DNA from: Haematococcus lacustris
Lineage: Eukaryota; Chlorophyta; Chlorophyceae; Chlamydomonadales; Haematococcaceae
Reading direction: 5' to 3'
Assembly: GCA_030144725.1 (NCBI GenBank)
Contig: JASKMD010000016.1
Location: 2,845,567 to 2,909,566, forward strand
DNA: 64,000 nt
How positions within the stretch are numbered: position 1 is the first letter of the stretch; each line of letters begins with the position of its first letter. A program made the translations under genes and the position numbers. This document shows positions 13,954-24,939 of this stretch, in pieces. The notes under the pieces are model-generated. The model did no database searches. It saw only the letters and a program-made list of their open reading frames with translations, and was not told the origin of the DNA.

Positions 13954-14292
13954 GCAGACGGACCTCCGGCCACAATGCTCTTGCACCAGTCCTTGCACCA
14001 GCTCTTGCACCAGGCCACAGTGCTGAGCGCTGAGTCTGGATGTGTGAGTTTGAGTGCTGAGTCTGAGTAAGTAAGTCAGGGCCAGCAGGCTATGCAGCAA
14101 ACACCTCACTGTACACAACATAACCTGTAGGGTTGGCCTAAAGTGTATGCGGCGACTATAATGATGGTAGATACGTATGTATATACTGTATGCATAGGTC
14201 CGTAGGGCGAACCGTAGGTGCAAGGTCATCATTCTGCAAAAGTGAGTATGTAGGCAAAAGTGAGTATGCACAACAACCATAATAACTCCCAC

Positions 14293-15908
14293 CCTGCTGC
14301 TGCCCTACCCTGCCCGGCTGCCCTGCTGCTGCCCTACCCTGACCGGCTGCCCTGATGCCCTGCTGCGCTGCTGCTGCCCTACCCTGATGGCTGCCCAGCT
14401 GCCCTGCTGCTGCCCTACCCTGACCGGCTGCCTGGCTTCCCTGCTGCTGCCCTACCCTGACCGGCTGCCCTGCTCCTACCCTACCCTGTCCGGTTGCCGT
14501 GCTGCTGCCCCACCCTGACCGGCTGCCCTGCTCCTATCCTACCCTGTCCAGCTGCCCTGCTGCTGCCCTGCCCTGCCCGGCTGCCCTGCTGCTGCCCTAC
14601 CCTGACCGGCTGCGCTGCTGCAGCCCTACCCTGACCGGCTGCCCTGATGCCCTGCTGCTGCCCTACCCTGACCGGCTGCCTGGCTTCCCTGCTGCTGCCC
14701 TACCCTGCCCTGCTGCCCTGCTGCTGCCCTGCTCCTACCCTACCCTGTCCGGCTGCCGTGCTGCTGCCCCACCCTGACCGGCTGCCCTGCTCCTATCCTA
14801 CCCTGTCTGGCTGCGCTGCTGCTGCCCTACCCTGACCGGCTGCCCTGATGCCCTGCTGCGCTGCTGCTGCCCTACCCTGATGGCTGCCCGGCTGCCCTGC
14901 TGCTGCCCTACCCTGACCGGCTGCCCTGCTGCAGCCCTACCCTGACCGGCTGCCCTGATGCCCTGCTGCTGCCCTACCCTGACCGGCTGCCTGGCTTCCC
15001 TGCTGCTGCCCTACCCTGACCGGCTGCCCTGCTGCTGCCCTGCTCCTACCCTACCCTGTCCGGCTGCCGTGCTGCTGCCCCACCCTGACCGGCTGCCCTG
15101 CTCCTATCCTACCCTGTCTGGCTGCGCTGCTGCTGCCCTACCCTGACCGGCTGCCCTGATGCCCTGCTGCGCTGCTGCTGCCCTACCCTGATGGCTGCCC
15201 GGCTGCCCTGCTGCTGACCTACTCTGCCCGGCTGCCCTGCAACTGCCCTGCCCGGCTGCCCTGCTGCTGCCCTACCCTGACCGGCTGCCCTGCTGCTGCC
15301 CTACCCTGACCGGCTGCCTGGCTTCCCTGCTGCTGCCCTACCCTGACCGGCTGCCCTGCTGCCCTGCTGCTGCCCTGCTCCTACCCTACCCTGTCCGGCT
15401 GCCGTGCTGCTGCCCCACCCTGACCGGCTGCCCTGCTCCTATCCTACCCTGCCTGGCTGCGCTGCTGCTGCCCTACCCTGACCGGCTGCCCTGATGCCCT
15501 GCTGCGCTGCTGCTGCCCTACCCTGATGGCTGCCCGGCTGCCCTGCTGCTGCCCTACCCTGACCGGCTGCCCTGCTGCTGCCCTACCCTGACCGGCTGCG
15601 CTGCTGCAGCCCTACCCTGACCGGCTGCTCTGATGCCCTGCTGCTGCCCGACCCTGACCGGCTGCCCTGATGACCTGCTGCTGCCCGACCCTGACCGGCT
15701 GCCCTGATGCCCTGCTGCTGCCCTACCCTGCCCAGCTGCTGCCCTACCCTGACTTGCTGCCCTGCTGCTGCCCTACCCGGACCGGCATCCCGGCTGCCCT
15801 GCTGCTGCCCTACCCTGACCGGCTGCCTTGATGCCCTGCTGCGCTGCTGCTGCCCTACCCTGATGGCTGCCCGGCTGCCCTGCTGCTGCCCTACCCTGAC
15901 CGGCTGCC
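14293..15908. repeat. 29-bp GC-rich minisatellite inside the Helitron
   Basis: Tandem units around CCCTACCCTGACCGGCTGCC followed by CTGCTGCTG, with insertions such as CTGATGGCTGCC and higher-order groups of several units that recur (for example near 14480, 14740, 15050 and 15400). Frames are open on both strands because the unit lacks stops; I do not regard these as genes. Confidence 0.93.
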
Positions 15909-16638
15909 CGTCCGCCATGTCCGGGTCTCGTCGCCACATTCCTCGTATGCATCATCAGGTGGTTCCCGTGCAATGACTGTCATGGCTGGCTGGCTGCATA
16001 TCGCAGCGACTTGCATTTGACTCGCGGTTACGGACACACCGCAGTTACGGTGAATTGTGCGCCCTGCATGCTTTGCACTATCACGGTCAAACCTTTGGTA
16101 TTCGGGGTACGCTACGTATACCCTGTGTACAAAGCCCCATCGTTACAGCGTGGCCTGGCACGGCTTGAAGGCCAGCTGCAATCATCCAGCCTACTTGTCG
16201 CAATGCCCTGTTAGAGCGGCACGGAGGAGGGTCGCATGAGGAGGGTATTGGAGCTGGCTACGCAGTGACCCGTCAGCAGCCGCAGCCAAATGTGGCCGCA
16301 GCCATCGTTGGACTTGACTCGTTTGACTTTTGGCTGTGAACCGTTTGACTTTAGACCGTCCGCTGACTTTGAACTATCTCTGCGCTGGCTGCATCGCCAT
16401 CGTTTGCTGAGCCAGGTTCGCTGGTAGCTACTATTTGTGGGGCATTAGAACCGCAGATCGGAAGTCGATCTCACGGCACAGTGCATCTTTCGCGATTCTG
16501 TGCGGAGGGAGTCCTTACATAATTATTGCGAGGCTGTGCGCGCAATCGCAGGCCGTTCCGCCGACCCCCCCCCCTAGCAGTTTTAATAGTATAGATTTAT
16601 GCATGAAGTAGACTCCTTGGCAGGTGGCGGGACTAAGC

Positions 16639-17103
16639 TGGGGCTGTTGTAGTGCTAGATGGCTTCAATGTCTCAAACGTGCATGCATATGCGACATGAC
16701 AGGGCGCGGCTGCCACATGTGCGCCATATGTAACAACTGTTTCTCTCGACCTCCATACCCCTCCATGCATCTTTGATTTCTTATCTCTTCTCTTCGACCA
16801 TTGGAGACGCTTGGGTTGCAGTGTTATTTCGTTCGGGACCATGCACATGCAAGCGCTTTTAACAAGCATCGATGCAAGCATAGCCATGTTGCCTTCACCA
16901 TGGAGTGCCATTGCATGTCGAGCATGGCCCAAAAATCCAAACACAATAATGTAGAAATCATCATACCGTCCTACAACCGTCCAACATATCATACAAAAGA
17001 CATTTCTGAAATATTGTGGCAAGGCTGTACTTGTATTCGTCATCCATCTTGAAGGCCCAACTGATCAGACAGCAAAGAAAGTAACACTGCAGGTATCCCC
17101 TCA
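16639..17103. mobile_element. MITE-like element, copy 2
   Basis: 465 bp, TGGGGCTG to CCCCTCA, followed by GTGACC. Near-identical to the copy at 9382. Left duplication missing, as in the other array copies. Confidence 0.7.
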
Positions 17104-17109
17104 GTGACC

Positions 17110-18479
17110 ATAGCTGAGACACGTGAGTTTCTGTTCGATCCAGACACCCAGATTGGGGTGGGCATCGACCCCGGCGTCACCCAGGCAGTCAGCGCAGCCT
17201 CTGGGGTGTGGGATCCGCAGTCAGGCCAGCTCATGGCAAACCAGCTGCGCCGGTGGAAGCTGACCAAGGGCCAGGTGAAGCATGCCAACGCCCTGAACAA
17301 TGCCCGCCGTGACACTGAGCGGTGGCTAGCACCAATCAAGCCCCACCTCCAACACCTGGCAGCAGCAAGCTCAGCTGGCACCTCCCTGGAGGCCAACCTG
17401 AAGCACATCACCGTCACCCTGGCCACCTGGGATGCGGTGTGGGAGGTGTACCTGGACCCCAAGTGGTCACGGCAGCGGCTGAGGCTGTACGGAGCCCAGG
17501 ACCGGGCGCTGGAGCAGTTCTTCAACAAGGTGAGAGTGGGGGAGGGAGGGTAAGGGACTGGGAGGGAGGGAGGGAGGGTAAGGGACTCAGAGGTGGTGGG
17601 TTAGGCGTAAACGTGAAAAGGTACTTGATTGTGCCATGCCTAACCGTGTGCTACCATGTCAGCCACCATGTATGTGCCTTGTGTGCATGGCTGCAGCTGG
17701 AGGAGGAGGTGGCTGAGGTGTCCATGGAGCGCCATGGGCATGCCAAGCAGCTAGTGGTGTTCTTTGGCGCTGCTACCATTGGCACTGGGGGTGGGTGGGG
17801 TGCTGATGCGGTGCTGCGTGCTTGCTGCAAGGTGGTGTGCAGGCCCAGGGGCGCAGGTCAGCGGCGAGGCAGGGTGGTGCTTGTGGATGAGCACCGCACC
17901 AGCCGGGTCAGCTCAGCAGTGAATGGCCAGCAGCCCTGTGAGGAGGAGCTGGACAAACTCAGTGCCACCAGGCCTGCAGGCTGGAAGCCACCAGCAGGGC
18001 AGGTGGAACCCCACCTGGTGCGCCCAGCCTGGAGCCAGGAGCGTGGCCAGCCAGTGCAGGGCCTGATGTGGTGCCCTGTAGTGGCCCCCCGCAAGCCCCC
18101 ACAGGCCCCACGCAGCAGCCAGGCAGCCACACAGCCAGCAGCCTCAGAGCCAGGGCCCAGCACTCCCCCTCCAGCCAAGCGCAGCAAGCCGGCAGCTGAG
18201 CCCACCCAGCCCACCAAGGGCAAGGGCAAGGGCAAGGCTGCCAAAGCCAAGCCAGCACCACAGCCAGGCAGATGGCTGGACAGGGACTGCAATGCTGCAT
18301 TGAACATGCAGCGCATTGGGGAGAGCAAGTGGCGGCCGCTGGAGCTGTGCTACTGGCCAGACCAGGGAGCTCTACCAGCCAAGGGCAAGGAGTACCCTGG
18401 CCTGGGCTACAAGCGGCTGCGAGACCAGCCACCAAAGGCCCAGCAGCAGCAGCAGCAGCAGCCTGCTGAGGCACAGTAG
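17110..18479 (+). CDS. Fanzor copy C, RuvC core intact but 5'-truncated
   Basis: Exon 1 (to 17529) and exon 2 (17697-18479) join in phase 0 across a 167-bp GT-AG intron. Counting from the in-frame GTG at 17104, the open frame spans 402 codons. RuvC-I Asp is residue 22 (GIDPG), the RuvC-II-region Glu is about 207 (VDEHRTS), and RuvC-III Asp is about 339 (RDCNAALN). Between them is a Pro/Lys-rich insert (PAKRSKPAAE, TKGKGKGKAAKAKP) that could act as a nuclear localisation signal. The zinc-ribbon cysteines expected after RTS are not paired: only single Cys residues remain (QQPC, MWCP). No ATG precedes RuvC-I, so translation needs an upstream exon. Relatives are RNA-guided DNA endonucleases; the N-terminal recognition domains are absent here, so activity is unlikely without splicing. 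Confidence 0.8.
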
Positions 18480-18637
18480 TGTGTGCCCCCCCCATCTGAG
18501 CTGTCATCAGCTTACAATTAGTGCATGCTTTGTCATGCCAAGTCTACACGATAGCCCTAACGGGTCAGGCAACAATGTAGGTGGTAGGCGGCTCATGTGC
18601 CATGTGCACTGGGTTTACTCCACACAGCCCAACAACA

Positions 18638-18719
18638 CCATTTGAGTCGGGCCACTATTGCCCACTAGTATATTCCCGCTAGTGGCTGCTAGTGGCTACT
18701 ACTGGTCCGGCTCAATTGG
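18638..18719 (+). ncRNA. Candidate Fanzor guide-RNA hairpin, copy C
   Basis: Outer arms CCATTTGAG and CTCAATTGG, inner arms CCACTAG and CTAGTGG, in the same relation to the Fanzor stop as in copies A and B. Confidence 0.45.
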
Positions 18720-20244
18720 AGGCCCTAGTGAAGGACAAGGGGGCTGATGAGTAAGCTTCATCATCAAGACTGTGTACCTGGTGCATGCCTCCTGTTCCAC
18801 GGTTGACTACCAGCACCTGATCACGCTGGTCGTTTATGGTGGCCAGCAACGCGATGGGAGGCCTTGGGTGCTGGAGGCGGAAGTAACTGTGGAAGGCCTT
18901 AACATGCATGCAGGTCGTAACCGACACAACTATTCTACATAGCTTGCACAGAACGGCACAAGAACATCGGCATTGGGCTGTGTCATAGCGTAAGAGCAGG
19001 TTGCCACTGTTCGTCGTACAGCTTTCTGCAAAATACCGTTGCCGCCAAGTCTCAACGCAGCTTGTTCGTATCTAGCCTTCAAGCGGCTCAGCTCATCGAC
19101 CCAGTGAGGCCTGCAAGAGGAATAGCCCACCACCATCCCCCGGACATTCTGTGCGCCCCGGCTGTGAGCCTACCAGCTGCAGGTGCGGAAATGCTGCTTG
19201 GCAATGGCATCACAACAGCATCGAGCTGCAGTGGCCACAGCCACGATGAAGCTGCCGGTGGCTCTCTTCCCGCGCTCGTGACCCATCTCCCACGATGTCC
19301 CATCTGATTACCAATGCCTGCACCCGATGCTGTCTGCCATCCTGCAGCCAAGGCCGATTCCAAGGTAGTGGAAGGAGCAGCAACGCGGAGTTCGAACTCA
19401 CAGCTCAACTCCCCGCGAGGTGAGCTGGTCAACTGGGTCCGGACGGCGGTGCGTGCTGTTTGGGGACCCAGCTTGCAGCACACTTCGTACCTGGCAGGCT
19501 GCGGCGTTCACATGTTTGCCGACATGTCACTGCCACCTGACTGTTGCACCCTTGTTTGTGCACTTCCACAGGTTGCTGTGCTTGTGCGCATTGATTTGAT
19601 GACGATGACGATGCTGATGATGAACACGAGCATGAGCAATGCCTGGCAAGTGACTGCGTTGGTGTCTGTCATGGGGGTGTGGGGCATTGTGGCTCGTGTA
19701 CTTGCGTGTCACGCCTCATGGCTGCGTTGATTAGCTGCCTGACATGCGCGTCCTGCTTGCACACGGTAAGTCGCGGCCACTTGCGCTGCAGGCATGGGCT
19801 TGTAACACAGCCTGCCTCCCTTGCCAACTAACATATCTGATGCCCACCGCCTGCTGCCCTGTAGGCCACACCCCCGCCACCCTCCCTGCACTCTCTCCGC
19901 GGCGCTCCATGCACCTTTGTGGGCGAACTGCGCTGCACAACGGCTGCTGCGCACCCGCCCAGCCCCTCGGCCGCCTGCCTGCCAACCCCTTGCTTTGCAC
20001 TCCCCAACGTGAGTGGTTGCGCTCCGCGCTGTTGCCACAAACACAACCACTCTTGCCTGAAGATGACTTTGTGTGCAATGGGGTTTTACCAATGCTGCCC
20101 ACCATCGTTGTGGCGGCAGTGACGGCGATGGCTGTTGTGACACTGGCGATGGCTATGGTGATGGTGGTGGTGGCTGCGGTGATGGAGATTATGGTGGTAG
20201 CTGTTGCGATGGTGTTTGAAGTATTCGTGATTGCGGTCCTATGG
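18720..20244. repeat. Repeated block with divergent uncharacterised gene fragments, copy 2
   Basis: Near-identical to 11457-12980. It holds the same minus-strand exon fragments (about 18730-19483) and plus-strand Cys/His/Asp-rich exons (about 19554-20010). The plus-strand gene is again cut off at TCCTATGG by satellite DNA. Confidence 0.75.
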
Positions 20245-20970
20245 TCACCCGCATATAGTCACCCGCGTATAGTCACCCGCATATAGTCACCCGCATATAG
20301 TCACGCATATAGTCACGCATATAGTCACCCGCATATAGTCACCCGCATATAGTCACCCGCGTATAGTCACCCGCATATAGTCACCCGCATATAGTCACGC
20401 ATATAGTCACGCATATAGTCACCCGCATATAGTCACCCGCATATAGTCACCCGCGTATAGTCACCCGCATATAGTCACCCGCATATAGTCACGCATATAG
20501 TCACGCATATAGTCACCCGCATATAGTCACCCGCATATAGTCACCCGCGTATAGTCACCCGCATGTGCCATCGCAACCATAGTCACGCATATAGTCACGC
20601 AACCATAGTCACGCATATAGTCACGCATATAGTCACGCATGTGCCATCGCAACCATAGTCACGCATATAGTCACATATAGTCACATAGTCACGCATATAG
20701 TCACATATAGTCACATATAGTCACATATAGTCACATATAGTCACATATAGTCACGCATATAGTCACATATAGTCACATAGTCACGCATATAGTCACGCAT
20801 ATAGTCACATAGTCACGCATATAGTCACGCATATAGTCACGCATATAGTCACCCGCATGTGCCATCGCAACCATAGTCACGCATATAGTCACGCATATAG
20901 TCACGCATATAGTCACGCATATAGTCACCCGCATATAGTCACCCGCGTATAGTCACCCGCATGTGCCATC
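20245..20970. repeat. TCACCCGCATATAG satellite, array 3
   Basis: Third copy of the array, with an additional repeat of the 14/12-bp group near its left end compared with array 2. Same left junction and same right exit into the conserved block. Confidence 0.95.
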
Positions 20971-21291
20971 GCAACCATGTCACTATGTGGCCGTAGCCCA
21001 CACACACACAGCACACAGCACACCACATGGAAACTACAAAATCCATTAGACAGCTCAGCTCAGGATTCACATTGAGCACTGCAGTGACAGCTATGCACAG
21101 CTGTGCAACATCGCCATTGCCTACCACGACCCCGCATTGGGGTGTCACCACACATTTGTTTGCTCACGTCACACTTCACATTGGTCCATCTCTGTTTCAT
21201 CTGTTGAATTGCATCGTTGTACTATTGGGACTTGCTTCACTATTGTTATTTATGCATGAAGTAGACTCCTTGGCAGGTGGCGGGACTAAGC
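20971..21291. repeat. Conserved 330-bp block, copy 3
   Basis: Uninterrupted copy of the block at 9061-9381, ending GGCGGGACTAAGC. It provides an empty-site reference for the Helitron at 13921. Confidence 0.8.
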
Positions 21292-21756
21292 TGGGGCTGT
21301 TGTAGTGCTAGATGGCTTCAATGTCTCAAACGTGCATGCATATGCGACATGACAGGGCGCGGCTGCCACATGTGTGCCATATGTAACAACTGTTTCTCTC
21401 GACCTCCATACCCCTCCATGCATCTTTGATTTCTTATCTCTTCTCTTCGACCATTGGAGACGCTTGGGTTGCAGTGTTATTTCGTTCGGGACCATGCACA
21501 TGCAAGCGCTTTTAACAAGCATCGATGCAAGCATAGCCATGTTGCCTTCACCATGGAGTGCCATTGCATGTCGAGCATGGCCCAAAAATCCAAACACAAT
21601 AATGTAGAAATCATCATACCGTCCTACAACCGTCCAACATATCATACAAAAGACATTTCTGGAATATTGTGGCAAGGCTGTACTTGTATTCGTCATCCAT
21701 CTTGAAGGCCCAACTGATCAGACAGCAAAGAAAGTAACACTGCAGGTATCCCCCCA
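21292..21756. mobile_element. MITE-like element, copy 3
   Basis: 465 bp ending TATCCCCCCA, followed by GTGACC. The end matches the complete copy at 59099 exactly. Confidence 0.7.
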
Positions 21757-21762
21757 GTGACC

Positions 21763-23129
21763 ATAGCTGAGACACGTGAGTTTCTGTTCGATCCAGACAC
21801 CCAGACTGGGGTGGGCATCGACCCCGGCGTCACCCAGGCAGTCAGCGCAGCCTCTGGGGTGTGGGATCCGCAGTCAGGCCAGCTCATGGCAAACCAGCTG
21901 CGCCGGTGGAAGCTGACCAAGGGCCAGGTGAAGCATGCCAACGCCCTGAACAATGCCCGCCGTGACACTGAGCGGTGGCTAGCACCAATCAAGCCCCACC
22001 TCCAGCACCTGGCAGCAGCAAGCTCAGCCGGCACCTCCCTGGAGGCCAACCTGAAGCACATCACCGTCACCCTGGCCACCTGGGATGCGGTGTGGGAGGT
22101 GTACCTGGACCCCAAGTGGTCATGGCAGCGGCTGAGGCTGTACGGAGCCCAGGACCGGGCGCTGGAGCAGTTCTTCAACAAGGTGAGAGTGGGGGAGGGA
22201 GGGTAAGGGACTGGGAGGGAGGGAGGGAGGGTAAGGGACTCAGAGGTGGTGGGTTAGGCGTAAACGTGAAAAGGTACTTGATTGTGCCATGTCTAACCGT
22301 GTGCTACCATGTCAGCCACCATGTATGTGCCTTGTGTGCATGGCTGCAGCTGGAGGAGGAGGTGGCTGAGGTGTCCATGGAGCGCCATGGGCATGCCAAG
22401 CAGCTAGTGGTGTTCTTTGGCGCTGCTACCATTGGCACTGGGGGTGGGTGGGGTGCTGATGCGGTGCTGCGTGCTTGCTGCAAGGTGGTGTGCAGGCCCA
22501 GGGGCGCAGGTCAGCGGCGAGGCAGGGTGGTGCTTGTGGATGAGCACCGCACCAGCCGGGTCAGCTCAGCAGTGAATGGCCAGCAGCCCTGTGAGGAGCT
22601 GGACAAACTCAGTGCCACCAGGCCTGCAGGCTGGAAGCCACCAGCAGGGCAGGTGGAACCCCACCTGGTGCGCCCAGCCTGGAGCCAGGAGCGTGGCCAG
22701 CCAGTGCAGGGCCTGATGTGGTGCCCTGTAGTGGCCCCCCGCAAGCCCCCACAGGCCCCACGCAGCAGCCAGGCAGCCACACAGCCAGCAGCCTCAGAGC
22801 CAGGGCCCAGCACTCCCCCTCCAGCCAAGCGCAGCAAGCCGGCAGCTGAGCCCACCCAGCCCACCAAGGGCAAGGGCAAGGGCAAGGCTGCCAAAGCCAA
22901 GCCAGCACCACAGCCAGGCAGATGGCTGGACAGGGACTGCAATGCTGCATTGAACATGCAGCGCATTGGGGAGAGCAAGTGGCGGCCGCTGGAGCTGTGC
23001 TACTGGCCAGACCAGGGAGCTCTACCAGCCAAGGGCAAGGAGTACCCTGGCCTGGGCTACAAGCGGCTGCGAGACCAGCCACCAAAGGCCCAGCAGCAGC
23101 AGCAGCAGCAGCCTGCTGAGGCACAGTAG
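21763..23129 (+). CDS. Fanzor copy D, RuvC core intact but 5'-truncated
   Basis: Exon 1 ends at 22182 and exon 2 runs 22350-23129, joined in phase 0. The open frame is 401 codons from the in-frame GTG at 21757, one codon shorter than copy C because one Glu codon is missing from the PCEEEL segment. RuvC-I (GIDPG), the DEHRTS motif and RDCNAALN are all present. As in copy C, there is no ATG before RuvC-I and the zinc-ribbon cysteine pairs are absent. Its substitutions, such as T for I before GVGIDPG, match copy F, so C and D are separable lineages. Confidence 0.8.
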
Positions 23130-23287
23130 TGTGTGCCCCCCCCATCTGAGCTGTCATCAGCTTACAATTAGTGCATGCTTTGTCATGCCAAGTCTACACG
23201 ATAGCCCTAACGGGTCAGGCAACAATGTAGGTGGTAGGCGGCTCATGTGCCATGTGCACTGGGTTTACTCCACACAGCCCAACAACA

Positions 23288-23369
23288 CCATTTGAGTCGG
23301 GCCACTATTGCCCACTAGTATATTCCCGCTAGTGGCTGCTAGTGGCTACTACTGGTCCGGCTCAATTGG
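23288..23369 (+). ncRNA. Candidate Fanzor guide-RNA hairpin, copy D
   Basis: Same nested inverted repeat as copy C (CCATTTGAG/CTCAATTGG outside, CCACTAG/CTAGTGG inside). Confidence 0.45.
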
Positions 23370-24895
23370 AGGCCCTAGTGAAGGACAAGGGGGCTGATGA
23401 GTAAGCTTTATCATCAAGACTGTGTACCTGGTGCATGCCTCCTGTTCCACGGTTGACTACCAGCACCTGATCACGCTGGTCGTTCATGGTGGCCAGCAAC
23501 GCGATGGGAGGCCTTGGGTGCTGGAGGCGGAAGTAACTGTGGAAGGCCTTAACATGCATGCAGGTCGTAACCGACACAACTATTCTACATAGCTTGCACA
23601 GAACGGCACAAGAACATCGGCATTGGGCTGTGTCATAGCGTAAGAGCAGGTTGCCACTGTTCGTCGTACAGCTTTCTGCAAAATACCGTTGCCGCCAAGT
23701 CTCAACGCAGCTTGTTCGTATCTAGCCTTCAAGCGGCTCAGCTCATCGACCCAGTGAGGCCTGCAAGAGGAATAGCCCACCACCATCCCCCGGACATTTC
23801 GTGCGCCCCGGCTGTGAGCCTACCAGCTGCAGGTGCGGAAATGCTGCTTGGCAATGGCATCACAACAGCATCGAGCTGCAGTGGCCACAGCCACGATGAA
23901 GCTGCCGGTGGCTCTCTTCCCGCGCTCGTGACCCATCTCCCACGATGTCCCATCTGATTACCAATGCCTGCACCCGATGCTGTCTGCCATCCTGCAGCCA
24001 AGGCCGATTCCAAGGTAGTGGAAGGAGCAGCAACGCGGAGTTCGAACTCACAGCTCAACTCCCCGCGAGGTGAGCTGGTCAACTGGGTCCGGACGGCGGT
24101 GCGTGCTGTTTGGGGACCCAGCTTGCAGCACACCGCGTACATGGCGGGCTGCGGCGTTCACATGTTTGCCGACATGTCACTGCCACCTGACTGTTGCACC
24201 CTTGTTTGTGCACTTCCACAGGTTGCTGTGCTTGTGCGCATTGATTTGATGACGATGACGATGCTGATGATGAACACGAGCATGAGCAATGCCTGGCAAG
24301 TGACTGCGTTGGTGTCTGTCATGGGGGTGTGGGGCATTGTGGCTCGTGTACTTGCGTGTCACGCCTCATGGCTGCGTTGATTAGCTGCCTGACATGCGCG
24401 TCCTGCTTGCACACGGTAAGTCGCGGCCACTTGCGCTGCAGGCATGGGCTTGTAACACAGCCTGCCTCCCTTGCCAACTAACATATCTGATGCCCACCGC
24501 CTGCTGCCCTGTAGGCCACACCCCCGCCACCCTCCCTGCACTCTCTCCGCGGCGCTCCATGCACCTTTGTGGGCGAACTGCGCTGCACAACGGCTGCTGC
24601 GCACCCGCCCAGCCCCTCGGCCGCCTGCCTGCCAACCCCTTGCTTTGCACTCCCCAACGTGAGTGGTTGCGCTCCGCGCTGTTGCCACAAACACAGCCAC
24701 TCTTGCCTGAAGATGACTTTGTGTGCAATGGGGTTTTACCAATGCTGCCCACCATCGTTGTGGCGGCAGTGACGGCGATGGCTGTTGTGACACTGGCGAT
24801 GGCTATGGTGATGGTGGTGGTGGCTGCGGTGATGGAGATTATGGTGGTAGCTGTTGCGATGGTGTTTGAAGTATTCGTGATTGCGGTCCTATGGA
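23370..24895. repeat. Repeated block with divergent uncharacterised gene fragments, copy 3
   Basis: As at 11457-12980, with minus-strand fragments at about 23380-24142 and plus-strand exons at about 24204-24660. Here the plus-strand gene is not cut by satellite: TCCTATGG continues directly into AGGCCCTGTGGTGAG and the exons listed next, so this copy shows the ancestral arrangement. Confidence 0.75.
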
Positions 24896-24939
24896 GGCCC
24901 TGTGGTGAGTGAAGGAGTTGGCTGGGCATCTAGTCACAC

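Larger units (their letters stand above)
13921..16595 (-). mobile_element. Non-autonomous Helitron
   Basis: Read on the minus strand, the 2,675-bp insertion begins TCTATACTATTAAAACTGC and ends CTAG, and it sits between A and T with no target-site duplication. A perfect 8-bp stem lies 12 bp inside the 3' end. TC start, CTRR end, near-terminal hairpin and A/T insertion are the defining marks of Helitrons. The empty site is visible in five sister copies of the host block. No RepHel helicase frame is present, so it must be mobilised in trans. Most of its interior is a minisatellite; the sequence at 15910-16595 has no gene I can support. Confidence 0.88.

Noticed and set aside
14499..15976. Leu/Pro/Cys-rich reading frames in the Helitron
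   Set aside because: Open only because the 29-bp minisatellite lacks stop codons; both strands are equally open.
17104..17106. GTG as a start codon for Fanzor copies C-F
   Set aside because: The frame is open from this GTG, but the genome is eukaryotic and the triplet belongs to the GTGACC target-site sequence, so I treat these copies as 5'-truncated.
8455..20970. CRISPR arrays in the TCACCCGCATATAG tracts
   Set aside because: Units are directly adjacent with no unique spacers, lengths vary from 8 to 14 bp, and the genome is eukaryotic. They are satellites.
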